A stretch of 64,000 nt of DNA. Source: Leptospira saintgironsiae. GTDB taxonomy: Bacteria; Spirochaetota; Leptospiria; Leptospirales; Leptospiraceae. The DNA is taken from positions 186,001 through 250,000 of the forward strand of contig NZ_NPDR01000005.1 of NCBI RefSeq assembly GCF_002811765.1, in the 5' to 3' direction. Below the pieces are notes generated by a model. That model did not search any database, had not been told where the DNA came from, and worked only from the letters and a program-made list of their open reading frames with translations. Below are positions 8,533 to 16,514 of the stretch, in pieces. A program made the translations under genes and the position numbers. Each line of letters begins with the position of its first letter. Position 1 is the first letter of the stretch.

Positions 8533-9111
8533 TTATTTTGCTCGGACGAGTAGGGAAGGTAGATCTATTGAATCAGGTTTTTCAGGAATTTTCGGAAAGA
8601 TCCCTCTGATCTTGGGAGAATCATCCACCCAGATAAGCGCGGTCTTATATTTTACAGTTCCGCTTTCAGGTTGGATATATGCTTGGATCCCGAATGATCT
8701 AGCAAGTTCCAATGCTGCACTTGAGTTTGCAGGTTTGAGTAAGATTACTTTCTCACTCAGTTTACCAAATCTATCCTTTAGATCTTGCTGTGCATCTTTT
8801 TCTGGAGTTAAACTGATAAAAACAAATTGAGAGTCGCCAGGTGCGGATTTATCGAACCAGTTCAGGAATATCTCTACTTCTTTCAGATCGTTTTTAGAAG
8901 GGTCTAAAGTTCCGAAATATAAGAAGCTTTGTTTATGTGAGAATATAGACTGGACGGAAACACTTTCTTGTTTATCTGCAAGAGTTAAGATTCCTTCAGG
9001 AACATCCTTCTCCGCTTGGATCATTCCAGAATCGGAATGAGAAAACAAGAACACAATGATGAGACTAACGACTACGCCAGTCATAAAAAATTTCCAAGCC
9101 CCGGATTCCAT
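8533..9111 (-). CDS. Sco1/SenC-like thioredoxin-fold protein lacking cysteines
   Basis: 192 residues with one N-terminal membrane anchor (about 9-24). The rest follows the Sco1/SenC layout: SFLYFGTLDPSKND (62-75) matches the strand that normally reads FGYTxCPDVCP, FVFISLTPEKD (96-106) matches VSVDPERD, and KTALIWVDD matches the later strand. The protein contains no cysteine at all, so the copper-binding CxxxC is gone and it cannot be a classical copper chaperone or thiol reductase. It follows the TonB gene after a gap with a terminator and a long palindrome. The fold assignment is by pattern only; a structure-based search would decide. Confidence 0.5.
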   Translation of the reverse strand: MESGAWKFFMTGVVVSLIIVFLFSHSDSGMIQAEKDVPEGILTLADKQESVSVQSIFSHKQSFLYFGTLDPSKNDLKEVEIFLNWFDKSAPGDSQFVFISLTPEKDAQQDLKDRFGKLSEKVILLKPANSSAALELARSFGIQAYIQPESGTVKYKTALIWVDDSPKIRGIFPKIPEKPDSIDLPSLLVRAK

Positions 9112-9150
9112 CTATAGTTACAATGGACGAAAACTAAGAAGAAAACAGCA

Positions 9151-9171
9151 GCTATATTCTTAGAATATAGC
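9151..9171. promoter_or_regulatory. Perfect 10-1-10 palindrome, likely operator
   Basis: Arms GCTATATTCT (9151-9160) and AGAATATAGC (9162-9171) are perfect reverse complements around a single T. It lies 40 bp upstream of the Sco-like gene start and downstream of the tonB stop and terminator. The inner 7-1-7 geometry with A/T-rich arms is what Fur-family repressors bind, and a Fur-family gene lies at 51006, but binding is not shown. It has no T-run, so a terminator is less likely. Confidence 0.5.
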
Positions 9172-9197
9172 CTTGAATATATAAGGAATCTTATTCA

Positions 9198-9232
9198 GAA
9201 AAATATTTCCAGTGTGTAAAATATGGAAATAT
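9198..9232 (-). terminator. Intrinsic terminator of the TonB operon
   Basis: On the minus strand the 8-bp arms ATATTTCC and GGAAATAT (9225-9232 and 9203-9210 of the plus strand) form a stem with a 14-nt loop followed by a run of five T. It lies 24 bp past the tonB stop codon. The stem is A/T-rich and so only moderately stable. Confidence 0.5.
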
Positions 9233-9255
9233 ATAGGCGGTTTAAAACGTCGAGA

Positions 9256-9912
9256 TTAGTTATCGTCCAGCTCGAAATGGACCGGGACTCTATGATTCAT
9301 ACGAGTGGGTCTTCCCTTTGCATAACCAGGGCTCCAGCGAGCTAAACGAATTACTTTAACTGCTGCTTCTTCGAAACCATATCCACGAATAGAAGATTTG
9401 ATTACCTTTGCATTGATCAAATTTCCCTTCTCATCTACTTGCACTTCTAAGTAGATCATTGCATCGGAGATTCCTTGTGCACGTGCATTTTCAGGAAAAT
9501 AATCTCTCAAAGAAAAATCAATGATTGGAGTAGGGGCTTTGTCTCCGTAAAAAGCGAATAAAAATCCGTCTTTATCAGTACCTTCTCCGCTGATCTCGTT
9601 CTCTTTGATCTCGTTCGGGTCCGGATCTTTTCCTTCTTCGTTGGCTCCTTCTACCCATTCATTAGGATCTTTATGAGTAGGAGAAGTTTCTCCTCCTAGT
9701 AATTCAGGAGGAATGTCTTCGATATCAACTTCTACATTCATTTCCAATTGTTCGGAATCTACAAATTCCTTTTCTTTGTGAGTGACGTAGTAATAAGTTA
9801 AGAACAGAAATAGGTGAAAAGCAAGTGATCCGTAAACACAGATTTCCCAAAGAGAAAGTTCTTTGAGTTTTTGGATTACGTCAGTCTTTACTTTTTCCAG
9901 AGTAGGATTCAT
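9256..9912 (-). CDS. tonB: Energy transducer TonB
   Basis: 218 residues. One membrane helix near residues 24-44 (ICVYGSLAFHLFLFLTYYYV), an acidic, Pro-poor linker (about 50-115) that spans the periplasm, and a TonB C-terminal domain (about 125-216) with GISDAMIYLEVQVDEKGNL, SSIRGYGFEEAAVKVI and RWSPGYAKGRPTRMNHRVPVHF. It couples the ExbB-ExbD proton motor to the outer-membrane receptor encoded upstream in the same operon. The linker is Glu/Asp-rich rather than the Pro-Lys/Pro-Glu type of E. coli TonB. It is 9 bp after exbD. Confidence 0.9.
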   Translation of the reverse strand: MNPTLEKVKTDVIQKLKELSLWEICVYGSLAFHLFLFLTYYYVTHKEKEFVDSEQLEMNVEVDIEDIPPELLGGETSPTHKDPNEWVEGANEEGKDPDPNEIKENEISGEGTDKDGFLFAFYGDKAPTPIIDFSLRDYFPENARAQGISDAMIYLEVQVDEKGNLINAKVIKSSIRGYGFEEAAVKVIRLARWSPGYAKGRPTRMNHRVPVHFELDDN

Positions 9913-9921
9913 TTCTCCGGA

Positions 9922-10326
9922 TCACCTTTTAACTGATAATGCAATTTGGTGCACGCCCGCTTTTTTGATCTTTCCCATAGTCTCTGCTATTTTTCCATAA
10001 GGAAGGGAAGAATCAGCGGATAACGTGATCCTCATATTAGGACGGATCTTAGTTTCTCTTTGCAATTGAGCTTCGAGTCTTGGGAAATCTGTTTCATTTC
10101 CTTCTAAGAATATTTTTCCATCTTTAGATAATGCCACCTGAACGGTTTTGGCTAGATTCGCATCCACTGCATCCGCTTTAGGAAGGTTGATATTGATAGA
10201 TTCTTTTTTTAAGAAGTTCGCGGTAACCATGAAGATCACCAAAAGAACCAAAATTACGTCCACCATCGGAGTAATATTAATACTGCCGATTTCTTCTCCG
10301 TCGCCGGAAGAACTTTGACCTGCCAT
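9922..10326 (-). CDS. exbD: ExbD/TolR-type proton channel subunit
   Basis: 134 residues: short cytoplasmic N terminus (SINITPMVD), a single membrane helix with the essential Asp at 23 (PMVDVILVLLVIFMVTANFL), and a periplasmic domain of the ExbD/TolR type. It acts with ExbB as a proton-driven motor energising TonB. Gene order exbB-exbD-tonB is conserved and spacing is 27 and 9 bp. Confidence 0.92.
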   Translation of the reverse strand: MAGQSSSGDGEEIGSINITPMVDVILVLLVIFMVTANFLKKESININLPKADAVDANLAKTVQVALSKDGKIFLEGNETDFPRLEAQLQRETKIRPNMRITLSADSSLPYGKIAETMGKIKKAGVHQIALSVKR

Positions 10327-10353
10327 AAATTCTCCTTTCTAGAAATCCTCGGT

Positions 10354-10971
10354 TTAACCTTTCCGAGACAGGCTTGCTAAAAATTCTTTGGAAAGAATTT
10401 CCAGATTGGATTGGATGATTTTCAATTTTCTGGTGAAGTAATTATTCGCCATTACCACCGGGATCGCTACAGCTAAACCAACTGCAGTTGCGAGTAGTGC
10501 TTGTGAAATGGTTCTCATTACCACTTCTCCTGCTGCGTTCCCTAAAGTTCCTAATTTATAGAATGCGCTGATTACTCCGAATACTGTTCCTAATAGTCCG
10601 ATAAATGGAGCGTTGTTTCCTAATGTGTTTAGGATAGAAAGTCTTGTTTCGAAGCCGACTCTTTCTCCGATCATCTTTCCTTCCATCAATTCACCCAGGC
10701 TTTCTTTTCCACCTTTGGAATGTTCGGAGGAGAAGTCCGCGAATCTTGCGTAAACATTCTCTGGATAATTTTCTGAAAATTTAGGAGCTCCGGAAAGATC
10801 TCCCTTTCTTGCGGTTTGGATGATTTCAGGTAATACGAAGGAGGAGTCTTTCGTATTTTTAACGAATATGATCGCTCTTTCAACTACAACGGCTACAGCA
10901 AGAACACTCGCGATCGCCATGATCACAAAGATCGCAGTTTCCATGTACCCAATAGCATTTTCAAAACTCAT
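10354..10971 (-). CDS. exbB: ExbB/TolQ/MotA-type proton channel subunit
   Basis: 205 residues with three hydrophobic segments (about 13-33, 110-135 and 150-175). The family signature GLLGTVFGVISAFYKLGTLG and the following TISQALLATAVGLAVAIPVVMANNYF helix are typical of ExbB/TolQ. It is an inner-membrane channel that, with ExbD, drives TonB. It follows a lipoprotein gene after a 78-bp gap that contains a 14-bp palindrome at 11035-11048. Confidence 0.92.
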   Translation of the reverse strand: MSFENAIGYMETAIFVIMAIASVLAVAVVVERAIIFVKNTKDSSFVLPEIIQTARKGDLSGAPKFSENYPENVYARFADFSSEHSKGGKESLGELMEGKMIGERVGFETRLSILNTLGNNAPFIGLLGTVFGVISAFYKLGTLGNAAGEVVMRTISQALLATAVGLAVAIPVVMANNYFTRKLKIIQSNLEILSKEFLASLSRKG

Positions 10972-11034
10972 TTTATAGTTCCTTCTTAATTTCTGTTTTT
11001 TTGCCTGATACGATCCCAGTCATTCCGTTTTTGT

Positions 11035-11048
11035 TCCGAAATTTCGGA
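11035..11048. promoter_or_regulatory. 14-bp palindrome between lipoprotein gene and exbB
   Basis: TCCGAAATTTCGGA is a perfect palindrome directly adjoining the stop codon of the Cys-rich lipoprotein gene, about 64 bp upstream of exbB. It could be a minimal hairpin that reduces read-through or an operator for the exbB-exbD-tonB part; no T-run follows on either strand. Confidence 0.35.
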
Positions 11049-11049
11049 C

Positions 11050-11550
11050 TTAAAATTCTGGTTCTGACGAATAAAGTTCTTTGCAATTTCTAACGCAGCC
11101 TAGGGTTTCTATTCCGGAATTAGATATTAGGATTTCGGAACCTTCTCCGCTACAATCGTTTTCAGATCCGACCCTGGACCAATAGGCTTCATTACAACTA
11201 AAGATACATTCTTGGGTTTTAGAATCTAGACTAGATATCTGTTGTTGGGCCAATAATTGGCCACAATAAGATTCATAACTCTTGGCAGTTCCCCCGGAGA
11301 ATAATCCGGAAATTTCAGCTTCTCCACTTCCGCTTAAGTCGGAGGAAGTTTTTAAACAATCTTCTGCTTCTTGCATGGAAGACTTACATGCTGCAGATGG
11401 ATTTGCAGAATAATTTAAGAGAGATTGTAAGACCAACGTGCTTTCGTTAGATGCTTCTGGCGAGTATTGGGAACAGTATGAGAATATAACTAGAGCGGAG
11501 AATAATCCGAACCAGTGTGTAGAAACTTTTCCCAAACTCCGAACGTTCAT
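11050..11550 (-). CDS. Cysteine-rich lipoprotein of the TonB-receptor operon
   Basis: 166 residues. A long hydrophobic N terminus ends in VIFSYC (Cys26), a plausible spirochaetal lipobox. The mature part has eight further cysteines (around AACKSS, EDCLK, SYCGQ, QECIFSC, NDCSG, GCVRNC), an even number that would allow four disulfides in the periplasm or at the surface. Its start codon overlaps the stop codon of the TonB-dependent receptor by one base (TAATG), implying translational coupling. I know no family; position suggests an accessory lipoprotein of the receptor, for example substrate binding. Confidence 0.75.
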   Translation of the reverse strand: MNVRSLGKVSTHWFGLFSALVIFSYCSQYSPEASNESTLVLQSLLNYSANPSAACKSSMQEAEDCLKTSSDLSGSGEAEISGLFSGGTAKSYESYCGQLLAQQQISSLDSKTQECIFSCNEAYWSRVGSENDCSGEGSEILISNSGIETLGCVRNCKELYSSEPEF

Positions 11551-14096
11551 TAGAACTTAACCTCGATACCTACGTTAAAGAACGGAATGATCACACCACC
11601 TGGCAAAGGAATTGTTCCAAATGTCGGGCTAGGACTTGGGTTCGTTTTGGAATAAGGTTTCGTATTGTCGAAATCTTCTCCACCCACGTTCTCTCTTAGG
11701 TATACGTTTACTATCTCCAGGAAGGTATTCACATACCCCCATTCATAATTGAAAAATCTATCGAAACGGATGTCAAGTCGATGATAAGGCTTTAATCTAC
11801 GACTATTGATATATTCTCCAAGGGCCGGGTTATTGGCATATTGAGGCACCCAATAGGTTTGGCCATTTGCAGGGTTACTGAACCTTCCTCCATCATCCCC
11901 TACAATTGGCGTAAACGGCCTACTTGTTAGGTAGGACCATCTGGCGCCGAACTGCCACTCTTGGCTCCATCTCCAACCAAAGACCATATTGATCACATGG
12001 GTCCTGTCATAGTCGTATAATGTCTCTTTAGAATTCTTATAAAACTCTGCGGCGATCTGGGTCTCTTGAGCGGATAAAGGGGCAGCACCAGCATCAGGTG
12101 TGAATATATTATTATTTCTGAATGTTTGGGACCAAGTGTAGGTAATCCAACCGAACCAGTTCCTAGTTCCAGGGCGTGAATTCTTACGAAGTACTAATTC
12201 GTAACCTCTGGACCAACCGGTCCCACTATTGGAGTAGTTCAACTTTTTGTTTGCGATAAAAGGTTGAGCGATCCTAGAATATGGATCTGGATTTGTTCCG
12301 ATAGGCTCGGTGATATAGGGGTCATCCACGATCAAGCTGGAGTATTCTTGTTTAAAGATCTCTCCTTTGATCTGGTAATCACCTTCTAATAATTGTTCTA
12401 TACCCCCACCATACTTGAATACTTTTTCAAAATCCAAGTGAGGGTTTCCACTGTCCTTATTAAATCTGGTGTCGAGAGGGAAGCGGAAGAAATTACCTCC
12501 ACCTCCAAAGATAGTAGTTCCTTTTCCTATACCTTCAAACTTATAAGATGCCTGAGCTCTTGGGCCGAGTGCACTATTGTTTACGTAAGGAATATAATCG
12601 TAACGTGCTCCCGGTTCAATATGCAAATTTCCTAAACGGATCTTAGTTGTAAGATATCCATTATAATAGGATCCTTTAGCAGTGATATTTGTAGGAATAG
12701 TAGTGAAGTCAGGGCTTTGAGTATCATAAGGGTTCGGACTTAGATTGTTCGGATCTGATTGTATGATACTAGAACCGGTAGAATAATAATTTAATAATCT
12801 ATATTCTGTTCCGAACTCAGCACTAAAATATTTATTCGGGTCCCAGAAAGCATCCTGACGTATACCGTTATAGGCACCGCTTGCTCTGTTCTTTCCTTGT
12901 ATAGAACCGAAAGAGACATTAAAATCAGTAAACGGATCGTAACTGATAAGTGTTACACGATTTGAGAATGTATCAATTGGTTTCCAAGTATAACGTAATG
13001 CTTGGGTCCTGAATCCTTGTCCTGAAGAAATGCTCGCACCCGCAAATGCAGCAGTCGAATCGTTCGCGGGGTCATTCTGATATTTAGCAGGAAGGTTCGC
13101 TGCAAAATCATCTTTAGAATAGAATGAATGAAAAGAGACCTGATGATGTTCATTAAAATTATGAACAAACTTTACTTGAGAATCTACGAATCTTGGAAGT
13201 CTTAAACCTTCTGGAAAGTCGGCCCCTAATGCAGAAGTCAAACCTTGTACAAATCTGTCCAAGTATCCTACACGAGCAGAAGCAATTAAATAACCTTTCC
13301 CGCCGAAAGTAGGGCTCATATAACTGATACTACTGGACCAAGCGGAGATGATCAGGTTTTTCTGAGACTTGTCTACCTTATCTACAGTATCGATATGAAT
13401 GACCCCGCCCAACGCGTTATTGAAGTTTGCAGGGAATACACCTGTATACACGTCGATTGATTTGATCAAGTTAGCGTTTACCACTGCACTCAATCCATCA
13501 AAGTGGAATGGATACAAAATAGGAAGATCATCCACTAAATATAAGTTCGAGTTCGGATCGGAACCCCGGATCACATAATTGTTTGCTCCACCACCAAATG
13601 CTGCAGAAGGGACCACACCTGGAATTGTTTCCAACGCGCGTAACGGTTCCCCGAAAGTTCCTGGCATCCTTTTGATCTCTTCGTATTTGATCGTAGTTCT
13701 GGAAAGAATAGGTTTATCTCTTTCTGCAGCAACTGTGATTGTGCCCTTAGGCGCTTTTGCTTTAGGAGACCCTACAGAAGCGTCCGAACCGGCATCCGTA
13801 TAAAGAGTAACCGTTTGGCCAGAAGCTTCTACGTTACCTTTGATATCCTGCATATCTTCTACTTTTAAGATACGGAAAGTATAAATACCTGGAGAAGGTA
13901 CTACAGCATCAAAATAACCTTCTGCATCTGTTCTATAGATCTTTTTAGTTTCGAAAAGTAAAACCTGGGTTTTAGCTTCTCCTTGGTTTTTTTGTCTGGA
14001 GAATAACCTAGCTTTAAAAGTTACTTCTGCAAACACATCCAATGGAGCGATTGCCGCGAGAAAAGCGATTTTGATCAGAACTTTTTTTAACTTCAT
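11550..14096 (-). CDS. TonB-dependent outer-membrane receptor
   Basis: 848 residues. Signal peptide (1-23) is followed by a carboxypeptidase-regulatory-like domain (about 24-105), a TonB-box-like stretch GTITVAAER (118-126), a plug domain with RMPGTFGEPLRALETIPGV, NNYVIRGSDPNSNLYLVDD and GGVIHIDT, and a long beta-barrel ending in a terminal Phe (VGIEVKF). It should import a scarce ligand (iron chelate, cobalamin, sugar or other) using the ExbB-ExbD-TonB set encoded downstream. No ligand can be assigned. It overlaps the preceding lipoprotein gene by 4 bp (ATGA) and the next by 1 bp, so the genes form a tight operon. Confidence 0.92.
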   Translation of the reverse strand: MKLKKVLIKIAFLAAIAPLDVFAEVTFKARLFSRQKNQGEAKTQVLLFETKKIYRTDAEGYFDAVVPSPGIYTFRILKVEDMQDIKGNVEASGQTVTLYTDAGSDASVGSPKAKAPKGTITVAAERDKPILSRTTIKYEEIKRMPGTFGEPLRALETIPGVVPSAAFGGGANNYVIRGSDPNSNLYLVDDLPILYPFHFDGLSAVVNANLIKSIDVYTGVFPANFNNALGGVIHIDTVDKVDKSQKNLIISAWSSSISYMSPTFGGKGYLIASARVGYLDRFVQGLTSALGADFPEGLRLPRFVDSQVKFVHNFNEHHQVSFHSFYSKDDFAANLPAKYQNDPANDSTAAFAGASISSGQGFRTQALRYTWKPIDTFSNRVTLISYDPFTDFNVSFGSIQGKNRASGAYNGIRQDAFWDPNKYFSAEFGTEYRLLNYYSTGSSIIQSDPNNLSPNPYDTQSPDFTTIPTNITAKGSYYNGYLTTKIRLGNLHIEPGARYDYIPYVNNSALGPRAQASYKFEGIGKGTTIFGGGGNFFRFPLDTRFNKDSGNPHLDFEKVFKYGGGIEQLLEGDYQIKGEIFKQEYSSLIVDDPYITEPIGTNPDPYSRIAQPFIANKKLNYSNSGTGWSRGYELVLRKNSRPGTRNWFGWITYTWSQTFRNNNIFTPDAGAAPLSAQETQIAAEFYKNSKETLYDYDRTHVINMVFGWRWSQEWQFGARWSYLTSRPFTPIVGDDGGRFSNPANGQTYWVPQYANNPALGEYINSRRLKPYHRLDIRFDRFFNYEWGYVNTFLEIVNVYLRENVGGEDFDNTKPYSKTNPSPSPTFGTIPLPGGVIIPFFNVGIEVKF

Positions 14097-14434
14097 GGCA
14101 ATTTAGGATCCACAAACACATCTTTAAAATTCAAATACCAAGGGATCTCTCCCGCAGGTTTATCATAATAGATCCAAAGACAAACCACAGGATAAGAGTT
14201 AAAAGGGCATTCTGCCTTTGTGATTGCGATACTGCAAAGATCTAAGTTCCTTCTTTGTACATCTCCAATCGCAACTGGAAAATGTGGCGGGATTGGATCT
14301 CCACATTTTTTAGAAAGATATTCTGCTGCAGCATAGATCTGGCTGTTTGCATCTCCCTGAGGAACAGTATCTTCCCGAACACAATCTACTAATAAAATAC
14401 AAAAGAAGCTAAAAGCAAATACACGGGTTTTCAT
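14093..14434 (-). CDS. Small lipoprotein upstream of the TonB receptor
   Basis: 113 residues, signal peptide with lipobox LLVDC (Cys18). The mature domain has five further Cys (KKCGDP, LDLCS, KAECPF, VVCLW) and ends in a beta-rich tail. It overlaps the receptor start by 4 bp (ATGA), a strong sign of co-translation. No family recognised. Probable periplasmic or surface accessory of the receptor. Confidence 0.72.
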   Translation of the reverse strand: MKTRVFAFSFFCILLVDCVREDTVPQGDANSQIYAAAEYLSKKCGDPIPPHFPVAIGDVQRRNLDLCSIAITKAECPFNSYPVVCLWIYYDKPAGEIPWYLNFKDVFVDPKLP

Positions 14435-14838
14435 TTTTTACCCGCCTCGTTTGGAGTTGTAGAAGGAGAACCGATCACTGTGCCTTTTACTTTTAGGACA
14501 CTTATTGTACCGACAGGAAAGAATAGGTGAGTCTCTTGCCAGTATTTTACCTTGATCAAACTTTTCCCTCCCGGCACTTTTTGAACTGCTTCACTAAGTG
14601 CATAATCCATATTTAATGGATTGGTGACCGGGATAAGTCCGAACAAAAAGAAAACGGAACTTTCTCCGCTGGAAACTCCTAACTCCATGTAATCTTTGGA
14701 GCGAATGATAGTAGCAGAATCGATGAGTTGAGTACTAGTCACTCTGCCACCCACATCCGCTCTATTAAAAGAACCTGAGCATGAGTACATCGTAAAAATT
14801 AAAAAACAAAACAGAATGATAGATCTAAGAAGAATCAT
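14431..14838 (-). CDS. Small lipoprotein, paralogue of the next upstream gene
   Basis: 135 residues with lipobox TMYSC (Cys20). The C-terminal part (SLIKVKYWQETHLFFPVGTISVLKVKGTVIG) parallels that of the 126-residue neighbour encoded just upstream (ALINVRYWTDKSIFVFLTVNRL), so the two are likely diverged duplicates. Its 3' end overlaps the next gene by 4 bp. Function unknown; the pattern of short strand plus a membrane-face lipid anchor is common in leptospiral small lipoproteins. Confidence 0.72.
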   Translation of the reverse strand: MILLRSIILFCFLIFTMYSCSGSFNRADVGGRVTSTQLIDSATIIRSKDYMELGVSSGESSVFFLFGLIPVTNPLNMDYALSEAVQKVPGGKSLIKVKYWQETHLFFPVGTISVLKVKGTVIGSPSTTPNEAGKK

Positions 14839-14850
14839 ATTGCCTTGGAA

Positions 14851-15231
14851 TTAACGGCCTTTCTTTTTAGGATCCGGGATCTCGTCTTCGAACTTGATTG
14901 CTTCTGCAGAGATATGAAGTCGATTTACAGTTAAGAATACAAAGATGGATTTATCTGTCCAATAGCGGACATTGATCAAAGCATCTGCCTCTTTTTCCTT
15001 TTTCAAATCCTCCAGTAGTTGATCAATAGGAGGTTCTCCCAAAGGAATTCCAATGATTGCGATATCAAAGGTATACCAGTATTTTGTTCCTTCAACCGGA
15101 GAGATCACTTTATATTTTTTATCTGCTACCGGAACAGTACTAGTTGCAAGTCCAGCGCTAGAAGTAGCACAAGAAATGATAGAAGCGGCTAACAAAAGAG
15201 ATAAGATTAGTCCGGAAATGCGAGATTTCAT
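14851..15231 (-). CDS. Small lipoprotein, first gene of the receptor operon
   Basis: 126 residues, lipobox ASIISC (Cys21) after a clear signal peptide. Shares with its downstream neighbour the sequence order I-x-P...-L...-KE-ADALINVRYW...-F-x-V-x-R-L. It is the first gene of a minus-strand run that continues through the TonB receptor to tonB, so the promoter should lie in 15232-15330; I see no convincing -10/-35 pair or known riboswitch there. Function unknown. Confidence 0.72.
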   Translation of the reverse strand: MKSRISGLILSLLLAASIISCATSSAGLATSTVPVADKKYKVISPVEGTKYWYTFDIAIIGIPLGEPPIDQLLEDLKKEKEADALINVRYWTDKSIFVFLTVNRLHISAEAIKFEDEIPDPKKKGR

Positions 15232-15463
15232 GTTTTTTCCTTTTCCAATACCGACTCCGGTCTAAGTCAATTTCTTGCTAAAACAAAGTCGTTTCGCGAT
15301 TGAGGTTCAATCTTTAGTATCCACCATCAATCTCCCAAAAGACATATTTTCCAAGAAAAAAAATTCCACTCGGAACCGGAATCAATATGATGTGGTCGGG
15401 ACAGACATTGTTTAGGAGGAGGAATATATTACAAAACCATGATTCTTTGGTTTCGTTGAATGT

Positions 15464-16507
15464 TTAAATTTGTTGGCCTTCGTTCTTATAATACTTCACA
15501 AGCTTGCGAGCAGTTTGATAAGAACCTGCCAGTCCTTGGGTTACAAGTTCTTCTGCCCTATGGAAATCATTTCCTAGTTTGGAAAAGAAATCATCTAATA
15601 ACATGGATTGAACTGATTCGTGTAACCAATGTTTGGCCTGTTCTTTTCTTTTTTTATCTAAGTAACCTTTGTCTTTGATAGCTTGTATGAAGTTTAAAAT
15701 TTCAGTCCAGATCTCGGAGATACCTTCTCCAGTAACCGCCGAGCATGTTCTAACTTCTGTTTTAATCCCTGATTCATGAGAAGGAAGAAAATGAACTGCA
15801 GAAATTGTTTCTGCTTTTGCTCTATTCGCTCTAGCGGTATTTTCTCCATCTGCTTTGGTGATGGCAATCAGGTCCGCCATTTCCATGATACCACGTTTGA
15901 TCCCTTGCAATTCATCTCCCGCTCCAGCTATTAAAAGAAGAAGGAAGATATCCACCATAGAATTTACAGCAGTCTCAGATTGCCCAACTCCAACAGTTTC
16001 TACAAGGATTGTATCGAAGCCCGCAGCTTCACATAAAAAGATTGTTTCTCTAGTTTTACGTGCAACTCCACCTAATGAATCTCCGGAAGGAGAAGGGCGG
16101 ATGAATGCTTCTTTTTTACGAGAGAGAATTTCCATTCTGGTTTTGTCTCCCAAAATGGATCCTTTAGATAATTGTGATGTAGGATCTACCGCAAGTACTG
16201 CAATCTTTCTGCCTTGTTCAATCAGATGATTTCCAAAGGATTCGATAAATGTACTTTTGCCTACACCAGGAATTCCTGTGATACCAACTCGGATACTTTT
16301 GCCCGAATGAGGTAAACATTTTTCTAATATAGCTTCTGCAAGTTCTTGGTGAGAAGGTAGAGTACTTTCTACAAGAGTGATTGCTCTACTTAATAGAACT
16401 ATATCTCCGGAGAGAATTCCTTGGGAAAAAGTTTCCGCATCCGGAAGGCTCTTCTTTTTGATAGAGCCTCGGATCTGGGCTTCTTCTTTTCCCTCGGTCT
16501 CGGGCAT
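15464..16507 (-). CDS. meaB: MeaB/ArgK-type GTPase chaperone of methylmalonyl-CoA mutase
   Basis: 347 residues, the usual size. Walker A GIPGVGKST at residues 78-86, switch region VETVGVGQSE, and the guanine-specificity loop TKADGEN are present. MeaB protects and reloads methylmalonyl-CoA mutase with adenosylcobalamin in a GTP-dependent manner. It is 7 bp downstream of the mutase large subunit gene, as in many bacteria. The last 40 codons (ending LVKYYKNEGQQI) are typical of the dimerisation tail. Confidence 0.94.
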   Translation of the reverse strand: MPETEGKEEAQIRGSIKKKSLPDAETFSQGILSGDIVLLSRAITLVESTLPSHQELAEAILEKCLPHSGKSIRVGITGIPGVGKSTFIESFGNHLIEQGRKIAVLAVDPTSQLSKGSILGDKTRMEILSRKKEAFIRPSPSGDSLGGVARKTRETIFLCEAAGFDTILVETVGVGQSETAVNSMVDIFLLLLIAGAGDELQGIKRGIMEMADLIAITKADGENTARANRAKAETISAVHFLPSHESGIKTEVRTCSAVTGEGISEIWTEILNFIQAIKDKGYLDKKRKEQAKHWLHESVQSMLLDDFFSKLGNDFHRAEELVTQGLAGSYQTARKLVKYYKNEGQQI

Positions 16508-16514
16508 AGGTGAA

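Noticed and set aside
15232..15463. Cobalamin riboswitch upstream of the TonB-receptor operon
   Set aside because: No B12-box-like conserved sequence is present, and the gap shows only weak A/T-rich hairpins.
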